DNA from: a virus
Virus record (IMG/VR): IMGVR_UViG_3300005529_001115
Coordinates: 1 to 20,091 of that record
Direction: 5' to 3' (one strand)
Length of the DNA stretch: 20,091 nt
The notes beneath the pieces were generated by a model. It did no database searches and was not told where the DNA came from. It worked only from the letters and a program-made list of their open reading frames with translations. Shown here piece by piece: positions 19,896-20,091 of the stretch (its first letter is position 1; each line of letters begins with the position of its first letter). The translations under genes were made by a program, and so were the position numbers.

Positions 19896-20091
19896 CCATC
19901 AGCGTCAGCGTCGGCACGCACGATGGCGCGGCTGCCGGTGCCTTGAGCGCCATTCCTGCCCAGTTCCATTGGCCCGTGGCGAGCGGCACGTTCGTGATTA
20001 CCCAGGTGAACGTGAAACTCGATGTGTTCGGGTTGTAGTAATGGCCCTTGCAGTTGTTCTCGTCCATCTCCGACTGTGTAGCCTCTTGCGG
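19876..20091 (-). CDS. Unknown protein, C-terminal part (5' end outside window)
   Basis: The frame is open from the window edge and ends in TAA at 19876-19878. About 71 residues are visible, including SEMDENNCKGHYYNPNTSS and FTFTWVITNVPLATGQWNW, a beta-rich, aromatic sequence with Cys residues and a hydrophobic tail (LTLMGVGRCG). An internal ATG at 20067 could also start a 63-residue protein. I do not recognise the family. Confidence 0.45.
   Translation of the reverse strand, partial: PQEATQSEMDENNCKGHYYNPNTSSFTFTWVITNVPLATGQWNWAGMALKAPAAAPSCVPTLTLMGVGRCG

Overview
The window is a high-GC, phage-derived morphogenesis block. Almost every credible gene lies on the minus strand, so the block is read from right (about 20 kb) to left (1). 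The terminase ATPase/nuclease motifs, a long portal, a split scaffold-like protein and an HK97-fold-like major capsid protein identify it as the head and tail region of a tailed phage or prophage. A gp4-like adaptor and a large beta-helical spike suggest a short-tailed (podovirus-like) layout, but that is inference. The host is most likely a soil bacterium of the Acidobacteriota. I infer this from the base composition and from several intergenic palindrome families that I associate with that phylum; no database was consulted.

Layout from right to left: a partial unknown gene (19876-20091); a short ORF running into repeats; a small-terminase-position gene (19257-19661); a 55-aa two-helix membrane protein translationally coupled to it (19093-19260); the large terminase (17564-19087); a small coiled-coil protein and a partial in-frame duplicate of its C-terminal half (16882-17439); 0.87 kb of palindromic repeats; the portal with an interrupted zinc ribbon (13415-16012); a scaffold-like gene cut by one in-frame TAA (12048-13334); the major capsid protein (10425-11681); a small virion protein (9895-10275); and a putative SleB-like wall hydrolase (9052-9744). 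Then comes the only plus-strand gene, a secreted cysteine-containing protein (8630-9046). Left of it are two hypothetical genes (7976-8572 and 7319-7951, the latter with a zinc ribbon), a signal-peptide-bearing beta-helix spike split by a frameshift (4315-7289), a holin-like protein (3475-3711), an adaptor (2554-3279) and a large virion protein that leaves the window and carries a frameshift (1-2370).

Two themes stand out. First, three virion genes carry single disruptions (two frameshifts and one in-frame stop) and a fourth is partly duplicated, as expected of a decaying prophage or of assembly errors. Second, a palindromic element with conserved ends and variable but self-complementary cores occurs about sixteen times. 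All copies have the same orientation, several lie just beyond the stop codon of a virion gene, and related sequence is embedded in frame inside the portal and scaffold genes. No integrase, repressor, replication gene, tRNA, rRNA or CRISPR array was seen.
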